A stretch of 64,000 nucleotides of DNA, taken from NCBI RefSeq assembly GCF_030068605.1, contig NZ_JASJOU010000003.1, forward strand, positions 62,001-126,000, written 5' to 3'. Under the pieces are notes generated by a model that saw only the letters and a list, made by a program, of their open reading frames with translations, was not told the DNA's origin and searched no databases. Below, piece after piece: positions 36,001 to 45,591 of this stretch (within the stretch, counting starts at the first letter, position 1; each line of letters starts with the position of its first letter). The stretch is from Xanthocytophaga agilis. Its GTDB lineage: Bacteria > Bacteroidota > Bacteroidia > Cytophagales > 172606-1. Made by a program: the position numbers and the translations under genes.

Positions 36001-39000
36001 TTTTTAGACGCAAGTCATCATCATAGGTATAGTAATGATAGAAAGCATCAGATTTTCCTTTTTGATAAGCAACTTCTAGTACATGACCGCTCAGATCATA
36101 GGTATATTCTACCATCTTTGTACCTAAGCCCTTAATATCCTGTAACATCCAATGCATTCTCCCCTGTTCATCATAACTATACCATGTTCTGGAATTAGGA
36201 TTTTCACTAGCAGCTACTTTACCATACGTATAATCAACAATATATTTATCACTCCACTCAGTTGGTAAAGGCCAAGGAGCTTCATCAAAATAGGTATGAA
36301 CCCAATCTCTACGAGTCCCTTCATTTAACCCGCCATCAGATGCTACACTTTCGATTACAGAAACAGATATATCATGTATATTTGAAATATCTGTGAATGG
36401 TTCCAATTCACCTGACTCAACTGAACGACCAAAACCATCATAATTTACATAACTAAAGCGTTTCGGAATGGCCCTTCGTTGAACCTCATTCTGACTAAAT
36501 CGTATTTGTCCATCTTTACGATAAACATATTCCGTTCTACCTTCATCCGTTTCTTCTTTAGCAACCAAATGCCCGTCTAAACCATACTCATAAGTAGTAA
36601 GGAAAGGAATATTATTTTTATCAGTTGGAACATTTTGCCAAATCGCTTTTATTCCTTCCGGGGCAATGGATGCAACTAACTCGCCTGCATCATTATAAAA
36701 GCTATAACTCCAGCTAGCAGTAGGATAGGTATAACTAACTTGTAAATTATAATTATATCCATTTCGATCAAATGGGATATCCTGTAGCTCCGGACTGAAT
36801 GGAGATCCATTAGAATTTAACAGCGAGATAGAATAAAATCCAGAAGGTAATCCATTTGACAAATCAACCACCTGATCTGTTTTTAGATCTTTTACTACAT
36901 ACGTGAGGTTCGCTGACAGGTTGTTGGTGATGGTTACAGGTACATTCCCATTTGCATCAGGTATATGTATTCTACTGGTAGTATAGTTCCCAGAAGGGGA
37001 ATTCGCTGTACTATTGGATATAACACCAGTGCTTGTGGTAGTCTGAACAGTAAAAGTTTCTGTTGAACGTATCTGATATCTAATAGTAATGGGACCACCA
37101 TTAATTGACGTAAATGTAAAGGGAGCAGCACCCTCATATGACTTTGATAATGCTACCTGATTACTTATCACAACATACTGATAAACCTGAATCTTACCCT
37201 TTCCGGAAATAGAAACGGTACTGTTTCCTACAGGCGTGATATTGCTCCAATAAATAGGAACCCCGATAGTAATTTTTGGTACTATAGTCTGCTCCGTAAA
37301 GTCTCTACCCGTCAAACAAGATGCAATTGCTTTTCCATTATTATCAGAAAAAGAAACACCTTCTCGCTGGTTTACATCTATCCCTACCTGTTTCACTGCA
37401 TTATTGGCAAATGTAACAGGGTTGTTCTGAGCAGCAGGCAGAATAATACTACGAACTCGTAAATAATGGTCTAACTCAGTAGTAACAGGAAAGGCTCCGG
37501 AATAACTATCATGCCCATTACCCATACGTAATTCATCTCCTACTCCTCCACTACGTTTCATTTCTCCGCTACCATCTCCATATGCTTCAGTACGGCTAAA
37601 TGGATAGGAACTGGTAGCCACATACGGCTCACGATCATTCTGATCACTATAGTATTTTCCTAATGGAGATGAGGCATCTACAGGGAGTGGGTTATTTATC
37701 CGATCCTGTCCTCCTTCCTGTGTATCAAAGTGTGTATAATTATAGGGAACAGAAGAAGAAGTAGCAAAACGAGAGATATAACGGAATCCACCTATGCCAA
37801 CAGGCGCAGCCAAAGTTTGTCCTACAGTATTATAATAGCGACCATATAGAGGCTGAGCAACCATTATTTCAGCCTGATCAGGATCTTGTTCAGGTGTTTT
37901 GGTAGACATAACCCGGGATTGACTCTGTAACGGATTTCCACCATAATCAAAATAGGCTCTACTCTCACTGGTTATGTATTCATCTCTGATTTCTGTTCCA
38001 TACGATTGCCGCTCCTTGATCTCTAATGTTAAGCTTCCTCCTCCTGCCACTCGTATCTGCCCACTATTAGCTGGTACTGTAATTTTTTGTGCACTGACAT
38101 AGGTGGTATTTGCTGTTATAATGAGAGGTTTCGGTAATGTAATTGGTTCTGCTGAATATTGAGCATTATTATCGATCGGACCAGAGCCAGTTGTTGTTGT
38201 TACTAATGTTTTATTGAAAGTTCGTGTCTCAACCCAGTTCATTCGTTGCTCTATCAACACAGTTGCATTGGTAGAGGCAACACTACAATTGTCTGTTCCT
38301 GTTACTATTACCCGATATATAGTGGTAGTAAGTAAATCTTTGTAGGTATAGGAAGGTTGGCCTGAATTTCCAAGGTCAATCCAGGTTACACCATTATCTT
38401 CCGACTTTTCCCAGCGGGTAATAGTTCCGGAATATCCCTCCAATGTTAACACGCCCTGATTGTTTCCTCCTCCAACCTCTATGGTAGAAGCTCCGGTAAT
38501 TACACCAGCAGTAGCCACAGGAACACGTACTTGAACAGTAATAGATTTGGAACTTGCACACCCTCCAGAACCATACACCTGCACAGTATAGACAGTAGTA
38601 ACTTTGGGATGTACAGCAATCGTAGCTGTTTTAAATCCCGAAGCTTCTGCATCACCACTCCATACGTAAGTTCCTCCTCCTGTAGCAGTCAAAGTTAGTT
38701 CTTCACCTGGACATTGTACTGAAGTAGGGCCACTCAATGTAACTGTGGGGGCATTGTATGCTAAAAACTCAGCTGATTCCCGATAAAAACCTGTGACACT
38801 AGAGCAAGAACCGCTATTCCCCCAATTTACCTGGGCAACACTTTTATTCTTTACTTCACGTAAAAACCTTATCCGATAGGTGGTAGCAGTAGACTTTCCA
38901 TTATCACTTGAAACTTCCTGATAATCAACACCTGATGAAAGTCCTCTCATGGTCCAGTATAATGGAAGATTACCACAGGGAAGATCCCTTAAGGTAAATG

Positions 39001-39172
39001 AGGCTTCTTCATTTACACAAAAGCTGCTACCATAGTTTATTTCAACATATGGATTTGGACCCGTTGGGTTTTGAGCCATACTTTTTTGGAAACTAACCAG
39101 AGAAATTAAAATAATAATCCACTGATATAGTCCATTTAACTTCCGAGTCTTATTTCTATAATAAGAATACAT
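33041..39172 (-). CDS. Giant exported RHS/YD-repeat protein with C-terminal nuclease-like toxin domain (B1)
   Basis: A signal peptide (residues 1-34, ending SMAQ) is followed by Ig/PKD-like domains (about 140-310, PTVTLSGPTSVQCPGEE). A long Bacteroidota-specific region and YD repeats from about 827 to 1490 come next (NDAGELVASIAPEG, YQYDEMGQMISEVG). The RHS core closes with GRWLSIDP...NRVDPTGG, keeping the two Asp residues expected of the RHS autoprotease. The last 550 residues are cassette-specific. They end in a domain with ADFFV (D1945) and FAIFDSKY (D1959, K1961), a D...(D/E)xK arrangement as in PD-(D/E)XK nucleases. It is likely a contact-type or released polymorphic toxin, acting after cleavage of the tip. 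Partner gene A1 lies upstream across a 119-bp gap. Confidence 0.85.
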   Translation of the reverse strand: MYSYYRNKTRKLNGLYQWIIILISLVSFQKSMAQNPTGPNPYVEINYGSSFCVNEEASFTLRDLPCGNLPLYWTMRGLSSGVDYQEVSSDNGKSTATTYRIRFLREVKNKSVAQVNWGNSGSCSSVTGFYRESAEFLAYNAPTVTLSGPTSVQCPGEELTLTATGGGTYVWSGDAEASGFKTATIAVHPKVTTVYTVQVYGSGGCASSKSITVQVRVPVATAGVITGASTIEVGGGNNQGVLTLEGYSGTITRWEKSEDNGVTWIDLGNSGQPSYTYKDLLTTTIYRVIVTGTDNCSVASTNATVLIEQRMNWVETRTFNKTLVTTTTGSGPIDNNAQYSAEPITLPKPLIITANTTYVSAQKITVPANSGQIRVAGGGSLTLEIKERQSYGTEIRDEYITSESRAYFDYGGNPLQSQSRVMSTKTPEQDPDQAEIMVAQPLYGRYYNTVGQTLAAPVGIGGFRYISRFATSSSVPYNYTHFDTQEGGQDRINNPLPVDASSPLGKYYSDQNDREPYVATSSYPFSRTEAYGDGSGEMKRSGGVGDELRMGNGHDSYSGAFPVTTELDHYLRVRSIILPAAQNNPVTFANNAVKQVGIDVNQREGVSFSDNNGKAIASCLTGRDFTEQTIVPKITIGVPIYWSNITPVGNSTVSISGKGKIQVYQYVVISNQVALSKSYEGAAPFTFTSINGGPITIRYQIRSTETFTVQTTTSTGVISNSTANSPSGNYTTSRIHIPDANGNVPVTITNNLSANLTYVVKDLKTDQVVDLSNGLPSGFYSISLLNSNGSPFSPELQDIPFDRNGYNYNLQVSYTYPTASWSYSFYNDAGELVASIAPEGIKAIWQNVPTDKNNIPFLTTYEYGLDGHLVAKEETDEGRTEYVYRKDGQIRFSQNEVQRRAIPKRFSYVNYDGFGRSVESGELEPFTDISNIHDISVSVIESVASDGGLNEGTRRDWVHTYFDEAPWPLPTEWSDKYIVDYTYGKVAASENPNSRTWYSYDEQGRMHWMLQDIKGLGTKMVEYTYDLSGHVLEVAYQKGKSDAFYHYYTYDDDLRLKTVYTSRDGQQRDLQATYYYYLHGPLKRVELADKLQGIDYVYTIQGWLKSINHPNKVNDPGKDGIANTANAAFAPDAFGVQLDYFSGDYIRSNTNIASFNSLSTGNTLLQNQYNGNIRTQTWFNQKSLSAIGRDGEQINNPQSITYLYDKQYQLTEATFALPDFSNNSLQLLDKYQEFGIKYDLHGNIKFLKRRGVDGAIVDDFTYNYLPNSNRLQSVGNYRSYQYDEMGQMISEVGAGQGNYVEYNANGLINAVYSDEVKSQLKATFSYTAGGERYKKVDFENGNILYSVYGSSGLLATYLIENGVAVVKDFPIYGLKPIGTYSEESEKFTYELSNHTGTVLGSISRTKESGLADVLSYSDFTALGLPAEAGGEENQSYGYQGAYSGKDTQLGWNTFELRMYDSRIGRWLSIDPQQQYWSPYVSMGNNWPNRVDPTGGEDDWHLENGVLKADKGDTPYSLYLYFKNQGKNYSYEQVHDYVNDLSHWDGNMTAGDLQFMRYGDHSLDIIPLADNYLQFAGAYVNVAGNTVLDYLGDNIEGLKSLGTAQGWKNLGNALATGVRYITMTDSELHKKIDYKIADAVEHYSKSFPKKTTPEKVRDVVYGASTIGDAVFGSKATGLAKKAALSTKVGQKAASGLSAVNKTVSNFATEKIQAITRSVGYTARNGYPVYVKGISFKQSIFAERIKGYTTLLDELFKSGVDEKFLQDFQNASESFFKALNEDLSLLDVWKSLDGGGFSNLKKSTEFITNKGVLNDLSKLTDDTRKSILRTLDGDADLLAEINKNPSISKAWVQHKVEAAVTSEQLAKASEAISQIENATTKQKALDLLTESAKKQQFIERNILSKSFDENVVGELLKETFGEDNIAAQVHLWVIDNKSGLGTKMIADFFVRLPDGSFAIFDSKYHASAEVFSAANSLTDNQAKVLNLLQTGGVRSIEIRSPNLPASFNLPYTTKLPNPGKTDFVLAKSVKGQQQVESFMDLFKAN

Positions 39173-39199
39173 AAAATATTTATTAAATATGTGCAGAAG

Positions 39200-39234
39200 T
39201 ATGGCTATGCTCTTAGAAAATGACCATAGCCATA
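39200..39234 (-). promoter_or_regulatory. Intercistronic hairpin between A1 and B1
   Basis: Arms 39200-39209 and 39225-39234 (tatggctatg / catagccata) form a perfect 10-bp stem with a 15-nt loop. It could tune read-through or mRNA stability between the two giant genes. A hairpin sits in the same junction of the second cassette. Confidence 0.5.
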
Positions 39235-39291
39235 TTACTTGTAGATTTTGTATGAGATTATCTCTTAGTAGTGAGATGTTGGCGTTAATCC

Positions 39292-42200
39292 TTATTGTGG
39301 GCGTGCATAGTTGTATCTGATTTCACTGGTCTTTGCAACACTGTACTGGAATGTTTCCCTATAGGTACGAATCAATCTTCCTATACCGTCATATTCATAT
39401 CGGGTAAACATATTGTTATTATCCAGAATATGAGTGAGTTCTCCAGTAAACGGATCATATACATATGTTGCCAGTCCTCCATCCATGGGTTGGAAGCGGA
39501 AATCATCAAAATACAAAGGAGTAGTACCATTATTCAAACATCCTACTTCTAAAGTACCCGTTCCATTTACAGGTATTAGAATTGTCAAGGTATACCATCC
39601 ATTGGCTTGTTTTGTTATTACAGGTGCATCAGAAAGATGAGTTTCACCATTGATCTTGTAGTATAATCTGGCATTTGTTGGCAGAGTAGCTTGATCGTTT
39701 TGTATTGCATTACGTACCCATACTCTGGCTACATATTTGCGACCCGATTGTAACTTCATCTCTTCTATTGCAGAAGAATAAACAAAACCAGATTGTTGCC
39801 CATTCACCTGCAAACTTTTACTGCCTGTATGAGCCACTGTAGATACAGCAGTTACAGCTGAAGCATCTGTCCCTGTAAGTCGAGCCAACACTCCTCCTCC
39901 GAAATAGCCGTCAATTTCCTGATCTTCTGCACCACTAAAGGCTATTTCATTATAATTAGCCATAGAACCAGACGCGATGGCTAATGTCTGATTATATCCC
40001 AGTTTAGTAGCAGATACATTATTATTTATATCTCTCGCTTCAAGAGCATTTGAATAGATATCATAGAGAGTTATCTCACCTGTCTTACGCCACAACGTAC
40101 TGATCTCAGGATTCGTAAAGTCGAAAGTTGTAAACTGGCTGTTTGGTGTTATACCACTGGCATCACTTCCCTGGGGAACAAAAACATACGTAGCCTTTTT
40201 ACGCCAAACATCATTCTGTGTCGACTGATTTACAATATTCACCGAATTACTCCACGTTTGAGCACTTGCACTCACTACACCGATAGGTTCATTGTTTGCA
40301 TCAACTTTATACATATAAGAAGCCGCATTTTGTGTAAGCATATGCTTATTCAAACCCGGATTCGTAATTTCAGGATGTGCGGGATCATATACCTTTAATC
40401 CCATCTGAGGATAGACAGTATAAGCGGGAACAGACACAGACATGAAGCGATTACCATATCCATCTGTTGACACAGAACGTGTCAATTCTCCAGAGTAGAA
40501 ATCAAATGCCAGATTCTGTGTTTGTGCTTTTACACCCGTCTTATAATTGATAGTAGTACTACCAGTAGGAATATTAGGATAAAATTCCCGCCGGGTCATT
40601 GTGCCTAGCAAATCATATTTACCATAAGATTGTTTGGCAAAATGAGCATCTGTAAAGTTCTCCTGAATAATTCCCTGATTATTAAAACCTGCCAACGCAT
40701 CCTTATAGGCAGAGGTCTTATCATTAATATCATCATAAAGATAATTATTGATAGTCTCTGTTAGCTTTTGCCCCTGCTTATCATAGTAAATAACACGTTT
40801 TATGCTACCAATACGTGAAGAATAATCTTCTAGTGCCAACTTCCGCATTTTCACATGATCACCATCTTCCAGCTTGATTCCCTGTACATTATTATTGATC
40901 AGGTTAAATTTATCATCTGTTATGATTTTGCGACGAACCATATCTTCTTTAAATACCTCAACCTGATATTTTACTTTTCCAGGAATTTCGAATGCAGTTT
41001 GTGAACCAGGTTGTAATACAGATTCTCCAACAGTTACATATTCATACATTACACCTGGAGCTGGAAGCTCTCTGGCAATCATCAACATATTTGAGTACGA
41101 ATCCCACAGATTATTTCTTAGCTCTCTACCATAGATAGATATAGCTTCGGAATTACTTGCAGCTATATGATAAAAACCAGCAGGCAATTGAATCTTGGGT
41201 TCCACTACTCTAAAAGGCTCAAATGAAGTGACTCCAGAGGTTAACGAATTCATACCTGTGTAATCATACGTAGTACTCTTTTTTAAATCACCGATTTTTA
41301 GTTGTATGGCTGTTACTCTTATACCACCTCCTTTAGTTTCTGTTTTGGTAGGTGATAATAGAAAACCACCATAAATATCTTCAGGAAAAGCGCTGGAAAT
41401 ATACATACATGGGCGCTCAAGAGGCCTGTTTCCACAATTACCTTCTGTTGGTAGTGGTTTTGCAAGCAAGTTTTGAGTTTTAGTCAGATCATCATAGAAT
41501 GCACCATCTTTAAAAACAGCATAATCAGCTCCTAACTCCGTTAGAACCATACCTTGTGTCTTTTTCAACATGGGAATATGGCTAGAGGGAAAAACATTGT
41601 TATTACTACAATCAACCTCATACGAGTTGTCATCGCTCAAGTCCACATTACAAAAGAAATTATCATCATTTGCCTTATAAGCTGCATATACAAGAGCACC
41701 ATAGCTCCCTCCAAGCTTTAATAATTCGGACATTTTATCTGTTTCCCAGAAGGTTACTCTCATCTGGTTATCAGCCAATGGCTTAATAGATTTTATTCTA
41801 AGAATTGACTTTCTGGCTAATACAGGCATGTTATAGGAATCTGACTCATAGTTAACAGAAATTGTAGCGCCAGTAGCAGTGGTAATGTTGCGAAGCGACC
41901 ATACATCTACAGCCAGAGCCGAAACATTTGTTACAGCTCTTGACAGGTTTTCATTATCCAAACTAATATAATCCGGCTTGTACATACCCCAGGAATCATA
42001 ATACATAAAATTATAAGGGGCATTTTTGGTAGTAGAAGCGACAGATGTACCTCCTATTGTTGTAGGAGCTGTTTTTAGAAACTGTATAGAATAATTTCCA
42101 GAGGAGCCGGTAAAAATTACAGCATGATATCCATTAAAAGCAATGATATCACCTGGCAAAAACTGATCTCCACTTAGTACTCTAAGTGTACCTCGTGTTG

Positions 42201-44595
42201 TAAACGCATCCACTTTGGTAATAGAGGTAACTGAGACAGTAGCTGTACGTTTTTCTACAGCCGGAATATCGTAGTCAAAAATTGTGGATGGAATAAGGTC
42301 AGCTCCTTGTTTACCAAGAGTCTTCAAAGACTTTAAAGTCAACTTCCCGGAAGGAATGCCTGTAGAACTATAGAAATTTGAAACTCCTGGACATAATGAA
42401 TAGTCATAACCAAATACCAGCGTTCGCAGCGTTTTGTTCTTAAACTGTGAATCTGTTGCTATATCCTTCCCATCAATAACAAAATCAGTGTTTCCTCTTC
42501 CATATAACAAAGGATCATAATCTTTGGCATTGATCAGATGGATTTTATCTAATCTGAGTGTGGTACCTGTAAGAGATGCATTACTTATAAAATTCGCATC
42601 ACGGCCATCTAATCGTTCACTTTTTTCAAAAACGGCTACATGCGAACGACTAACAACAGCATTTAAGTAATAGAGTTCTTTTTTTCCCTGAGAGTAGTTC
42701 TGGAATTGATTGTCCACATCCATAGCAAATCCTTCAGATGGATTTCTCCATGCATAATCACTTTTCCATTTTCCGTAATCAAATCGTATCCAATATCCCC
42801 AGTCATTCCCACTTACCAAACCATTATTATCTTTATCTACATAATCGGGTCCTGTAATTGCTGTCAGAAACCAGGTATAAGCATAAGCATTTGGTTTCTT
42901 AAGATCATTATATGCTTCTGGACCAATTCCGTTATATTCACTACGTTTTACAGTCTCAGAATAAATCTCTTCTTCATAACTATAAGCAGGTAAGGCATAA
43001 TGGTAAGTTACACCACTTTCGTTAGTAATAGAGAATCCTCCAATCAGATTACTGTTTGAGGTGCTTCTGGTAAAATTGAGAGCTTGAGTATCTATAAATC
43101 CATTTACTTTGGCAGTCCCGTTTAGGATCTCCTGATTGGTATACCATTCTATATTTTTGGAGCCAGGCAACTTATTTATTTGCCTGCTTGTACTATTTGT
43201 ATTATATAATCCTGTTTCCGGACTTGTAGATGAATAAACTTCACTTAACGGAGCACTCGTTTGTGAAGAATTAACGAATGTACCTCCTTCATATAAAAAT
43301 TTATTTGAAAAATCGTTATCGAACCGAAAACCTGTCTTTTGATAGGTGTTCCATTCGGGACTAGTCTGTGTTTGGTAATTATATTGTTTAAGCAAATAAG
43401 TATCACCATTCTTTTTATTTTGTCTCACCAGCTTTTTCCGAAACCAGTAAGGCCTCATACTCCCTGAAACGCCCTGAGAAGCTACATAAAAATTATCATA
43501 ATCCGGAAAACTTCCTCCCATCACATTTTCAGCAGATAGATTTTTAGTCATAGATGAATCTATATCTGCAATGCTATATGTATCAAAAGCATTTTTATCA
43601 AAGTCAACACTTGACGATGGATAGTATAAAGTCCCATTTGTTAATATTTCATCTTTTTCATCAGACCAATACCGTTCATAATCATATCCTACATCAATTG
43701 TTCCCCAAGCTACTGGAATAGGAATAGTAAAGCCAGAGCCAGTCGTAGACGTTTTACCATAGTTTTGATTATTTACACGGCCTTCGAATCCCCCAACATT
43801 CGCTGATACGGTTACACCTGTAGAAGATATGTTTGCTCCTACACTGTTACCATATGCATCAGATAAACCAACGCTTCCTGAATAACTAATAGATTTAAAG
43901 TTCGTACTGGCATTTAATCCTCCACTCAGAGCGCCAGAGCTTCTAGCTGCACTTCCAATAGGTACAGCAGCGCCCAGCCTAGCATTAGCACTTGTACTAA
44001 AATCACCCAAAGGATCCCAACCTGCCTTAACACCGACATTTCCTCCTATATTTTTCCAACCAAACTTTCCACCTAGTCCCATGGAAAACCCTAAACCACT
44101 TCCCAGATATGTGTCACGGGAAACGGATAAATTGAATGATACACTGGCAGGTGTTTGTCCTATTCCTACAGTGGTTCCTAAAGAATAAGTGGTTCTTGCA
44201 CCACCTTTCCAGAAATCATGAACCACATGATTCATATTTTGATGATCATCTGCATATCCATTTACAGTTCTGTTTATCGCACCTGTATTGACTGTCCAAC
44301 CCAATCCTGTCCATGAAGCTTCTTCGTTAGGTTGTATCCCTGCATGGTATGAAAGAGAAAGCGGATATCCTCCTTCTGGGCCTGGAACTTCTAATAAAGG
44401 AATGTTATAATTGAAGTCTCCAGATTGTAAATTTACCATATCAGTGGTATCGATAGGCTCAAAACTGGTTGCTTCTGGTGCAGTAGGTCCTGCTGTCAGC
44501 GCATACGTTGCAAGAGGTGCAATAATCTGCTGTAGAATATTTAATAACAAAAATACAGCAATTATTCGCACCAATCTTTTTTTCTTTGGTATCAT
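39292..44595 (-). CDS. Giant TcB/SpvB-like exported protein (A1), partner of B1
   Basis: The 1767-residue protein has an N-terminal signal/anchor (KKKRLVRIIAVFLLLNIL). It is followed by the SpvB/TcB-type opening: TTDMVNLQSGDFNYNIPLLE, GGYPLSLSYHAG and SWTGLGWTVNTGA. A Gly/Ser-rich segment (about 110-260) and a long beta-rich body follow. A jelly-roll, carbohydrate-binding-like domain lies near 1560-1700 (SGRKYVARVWVRN, PLYFDDFRF). The end is YD-like (THILDNNNMFTRYEYDG) and closes in YNYARPQ. In Tc toxins a TcB shell half pairs with a TcC RHS half to enclose the toxin; I infer the same split for A1 and B1. L1 lies 47 bp upstream. Confidence 0.8.
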   Translation of the reverse strand: MIPKKKRLVRIIAVFLLLNILQQIIAPLATYALTAGPTAPEATSFEPIDTTDMVNLQSGDFNYNIPLLEVPGPEGGYPLSLSYHAGIQPNEEASWTGLGWTVNTGAINRTVNGYADDHQNMNHVVHDFWKGGARTTYSLGTTVGIGQTPASVSFNLSVSRDTYLGSGLGFSMGLGGKFGWKNIGGNVGVKAGWDPLGDFSTSANARLGAAVPIGSAARSSGALSGGLNASTNFKSISYSGSVGLSDAYGNSVGANISSTGVTVSANVGGFEGRVNNQNYGKTSTTGSGFTIPIPVAWGTIDVGYDYERYWSDEKDEILTNGTLYYPSSSVDFDKNAFDTYSIADIDSSMTKNLSAENVMGGSFPDYDNFYVASQGVSGSMRPYWFRKKLVRQNKKNGDTYLLKQYNYQTQTSPEWNTYQKTGFRFDNDFSNKFLYEGGTFVNSSQTSAPLSEVYSSTSPETGLYNTNSTSRQINKLPGSKNIEWYTNQEILNGTAKVNGFIDTQALNFTRSTSNSNLIGGFSITNESGVTYHYALPAYSYEEEIYSETVKRSEYNGIGPEAYNDLKKPNAYAYTWFLTAITGPDYVDKDNNGLVSGNDWGYWIRFDYGKWKSDYAWRNPSEGFAMDVDNQFQNYSQGKKELYYLNAVVSRSHVAVFEKSERLDGRDANFISNASLTGTTLRLDKIHLINAKDYDPLLYGRGNTDFVIDGKDIATDSQFKNKTLRTLVFGYDYSLCPGVSNFYSSTGIPSGKLTLKSLKTLGKQGADLIPSTIFDYDIPAVEKRTATVSVTSITKVDAFTTRGTLRVLSGDQFLPGDIIAFNGYHAVIFTGSSGNYSIQFLKTAPTTIGGTSVASTTKNAPYNFMYYDSWGMYKPDYISLDNENLSRAVTNVSALAVDVWSLRNITTATGATISVNYESDSYNMPVLARKSILRIKSIKPLADNQMRVTFWETDKMSELLKLGGSYGALVYAAYKANDDNFFCNVDLSDDNSYEVDCSNNNVFPSSHIPMLKKTQGMVLTELGADYAVFKDGAFYDDLTKTQNLLAKPLPTEGNCGNRPLERPCMYISSAFPEDIYGGFLLSPTKTETKGGGIRVTAIQLKIGDLKKSTTYDYTGMNSLTSGVTSFEPFRVVEPKIQLPAGFYHIAASNSEAISIYGRELRNNLWDSYSNMLMIARELPAPGVMYEYVTVGESVLQPGSQTAFEIPGKVKYQVEVFKEDMVRRKIITDDKFNLINNNVQGIKLEDGDHVKMRKLALEDYSSRIGSIKRVIYYDKQGQKLTETINNYLYDDINDKTSAYKDALAGFNNQGIIQENFTDAHFAKQSYGKYDLLGTMTRREFYPNIPTGSTTINYKTGVKAQTQNLAFDFYSGELTRSVSTDGYGNRFMSVSVPAYTVYPQMGLKVYDPAHPEITNPGLNKHMLTQNAASYMYKVDANNEPIGVVSASAQTWSNSVNIVNQSTQNDVWRKKATYVFVPQGSDASGITPNSQFTTFDFTNPEISTLWRKTGEITLYDIYSNALEARDINNNVSATKLGYNQTLAIASGSMANYNEIAFSGAEDQEIDGYFGGGVLARLTGTDASAVTAVSTVAHTGSKSLQVNGQQSGFVYSSAIEEMKLQSGRKYVARVWVRNAIQNDQATLPTNARLYYKINGETHLSDAPVITKQANGWYTLTILIPVNGTGTLEVGCLNNGTTPLYFDDFRFQPMDGGLATYVYDPFTGELTHILDNNNMFTRYEYDGIGRLIRTYRETFQYSVAKTSEIRYNYARPQ

Positions 44596-44642
44596 AGTAT
44601 GGTACTAATAGAGTAGTCTTATAATAAAATAGATCGGGTAGA

Positions 44643-45272
44643 TTATAGATTGATATTTTTTATATCCAGTGTGGGTACATCCTGAATATCTTTTAACAGA
44701 AAGCGGAAAGGCAGATTGCCGACACCCAGGCCATATTCTTTCATATTTACCTGTACCCACTCTGTATTTTGCAGATCTTTTTTAGGAAATGCCAATAACA
44801 ACGTATTAGCCGTTGCCATTCCATAGGTGCGATCAAACATATAGTTAGCTAGTGCAACTGTATCCTTATTGGCACTTACCAGTTCTGTATATTCACCCAT
44901 ACGAAAAGCCAATACCTGTAACAAGTCACTGTAACTACCCATATCTCCCACCTGATGTAACACCTCTTTGTTATCATGCGATAGGTTTACAGTGAAATAG
45001 TAGTAGTCTGCGTATTTTTTTGTCAACTGAGCCAGTAGGCTATCAGAAGGAGTATGTCCGGCAAGTTCCTGGGCAACAAGTAATTCCTGAGGATGGTAAT
45101 TCACCTGTACGTTTATGTTCTGTACCAGTTTTGATTGTATCAAACCATTTTCTGGTGTTGTGATATATCCTTGTAATTCTTCTCTTGAATGAACCTTATT
45201 CTGACATGCCACTGTAAGCACTCCCAGAAACAGGTTTAGTATCCACACCAATCTCTTCGTATTGATTTTCAT
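44643..45272 (-). CDS. Cassette lipoprotein L1
   Basis: Start at 45272 (MKINTKRLVW) gives a lipoprotein signal with lipobox LTVAC; ATGs at 45278 and 45311 are alternatives. The mature protein (about 187 residues) is homologous to L2 at 57019-57669. Both have a PENGLIQ-x-K motif soon after the Cys, a central YxFxxxLSxDN(K/R)E strand, and a C-terminal YGLGVGNLPFRF-like stretch (LGLGVVSFPFKM in L2). The family is not one I can name. The placement, 47 bp before the giant A gene in both cassettes, indicates a partner in export, anchoring or assembly of the A-B complex at the membrane. Confidence 0.8.
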   Translation of the reverse strand: MKINTKRLVWILNLFLGVLTVACQNKVHSREELQGYITTPENGLIQSKLVQNINVQVNYHPQELLVAQELAGHTPSDSLLAQLTKKYADYYYFTVNLSHDNKEVLHQVGDMGSYSDLLQVLAFRMGEYTELVSANKDTVALANYMFDRTYGMATANTLLLAFPKKDLQNTEWVQVNMKEYGLGVGNLPFRFLLKDIQDVPTLDIKNINL

Positions 45273-45397
45273 AGTCATTACCACTTTTATTTTTTTAGTC
45301 TGCTTTATCACAAATACATAACTAACTCAAAAAGAGAAGTATATCAATTATCTCCATCTATGAATTTGAGATAGAATATTACATGTAACATTCTATA

Positions 45398-45483
45398 CAA
45401 AGTTACCTCTATAATAAAGGATAATACAAAAAAAATAAAGCCTATTTTACAACTTATGGTTGTATTTTGAAACTCAAAGTTGT
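45398..45483 (-). promoter_or_regulatory. Promoter and tandem operator-like repeats of cassette 1
   Basis: On the minus strand, two 20-bp tandem repeats (45464-45483 and 45444-45463, consensus ACAACwwThAGTTkyAAAAT) lie upstream of TAACTTTG (45398-45405), a TAnnTTTG -7 match. A TTTG 21 bp upstream may be its -33 element. The repeat centres are 20 bp apart (same DNA face), as for LytTR-type or other tandem-binding activators. The same layout precedes L2. Confidence 0.7.
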
Positions 45484-45522
45484 TTCTATATTAATTAGAC
45501 AGAGGTATAAACTATCAGCAAA

Positions 45523-45558
45523 AAAATGGACAAAGAGAATACACTCCCTGTCCATTTT
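45523..45558 (-). terminator. Rho-independent terminator of the OmpH/Skp-like gene
   Basis: On the minus strand a 10-bp stem (45549-45558 and 45523-45532) is followed by a run of T residues, 33 bp after the chaperone gene stop. Cassette 1 is therefore transcribed separately. Confidence 0.85.
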
Positions 45559-45591
45559 AAACTAAAAAAAGTTCTATATTGATTTTGCCTG

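Noticed and set aside
39173-39291. A1 and B1 (and A2 and B2) as one gene broken by a frameshift
   Set aside because: Each B starts with its own signal peptide, both cassettes show the same split, and the A proteins end in the same conserved YNYARP motif.
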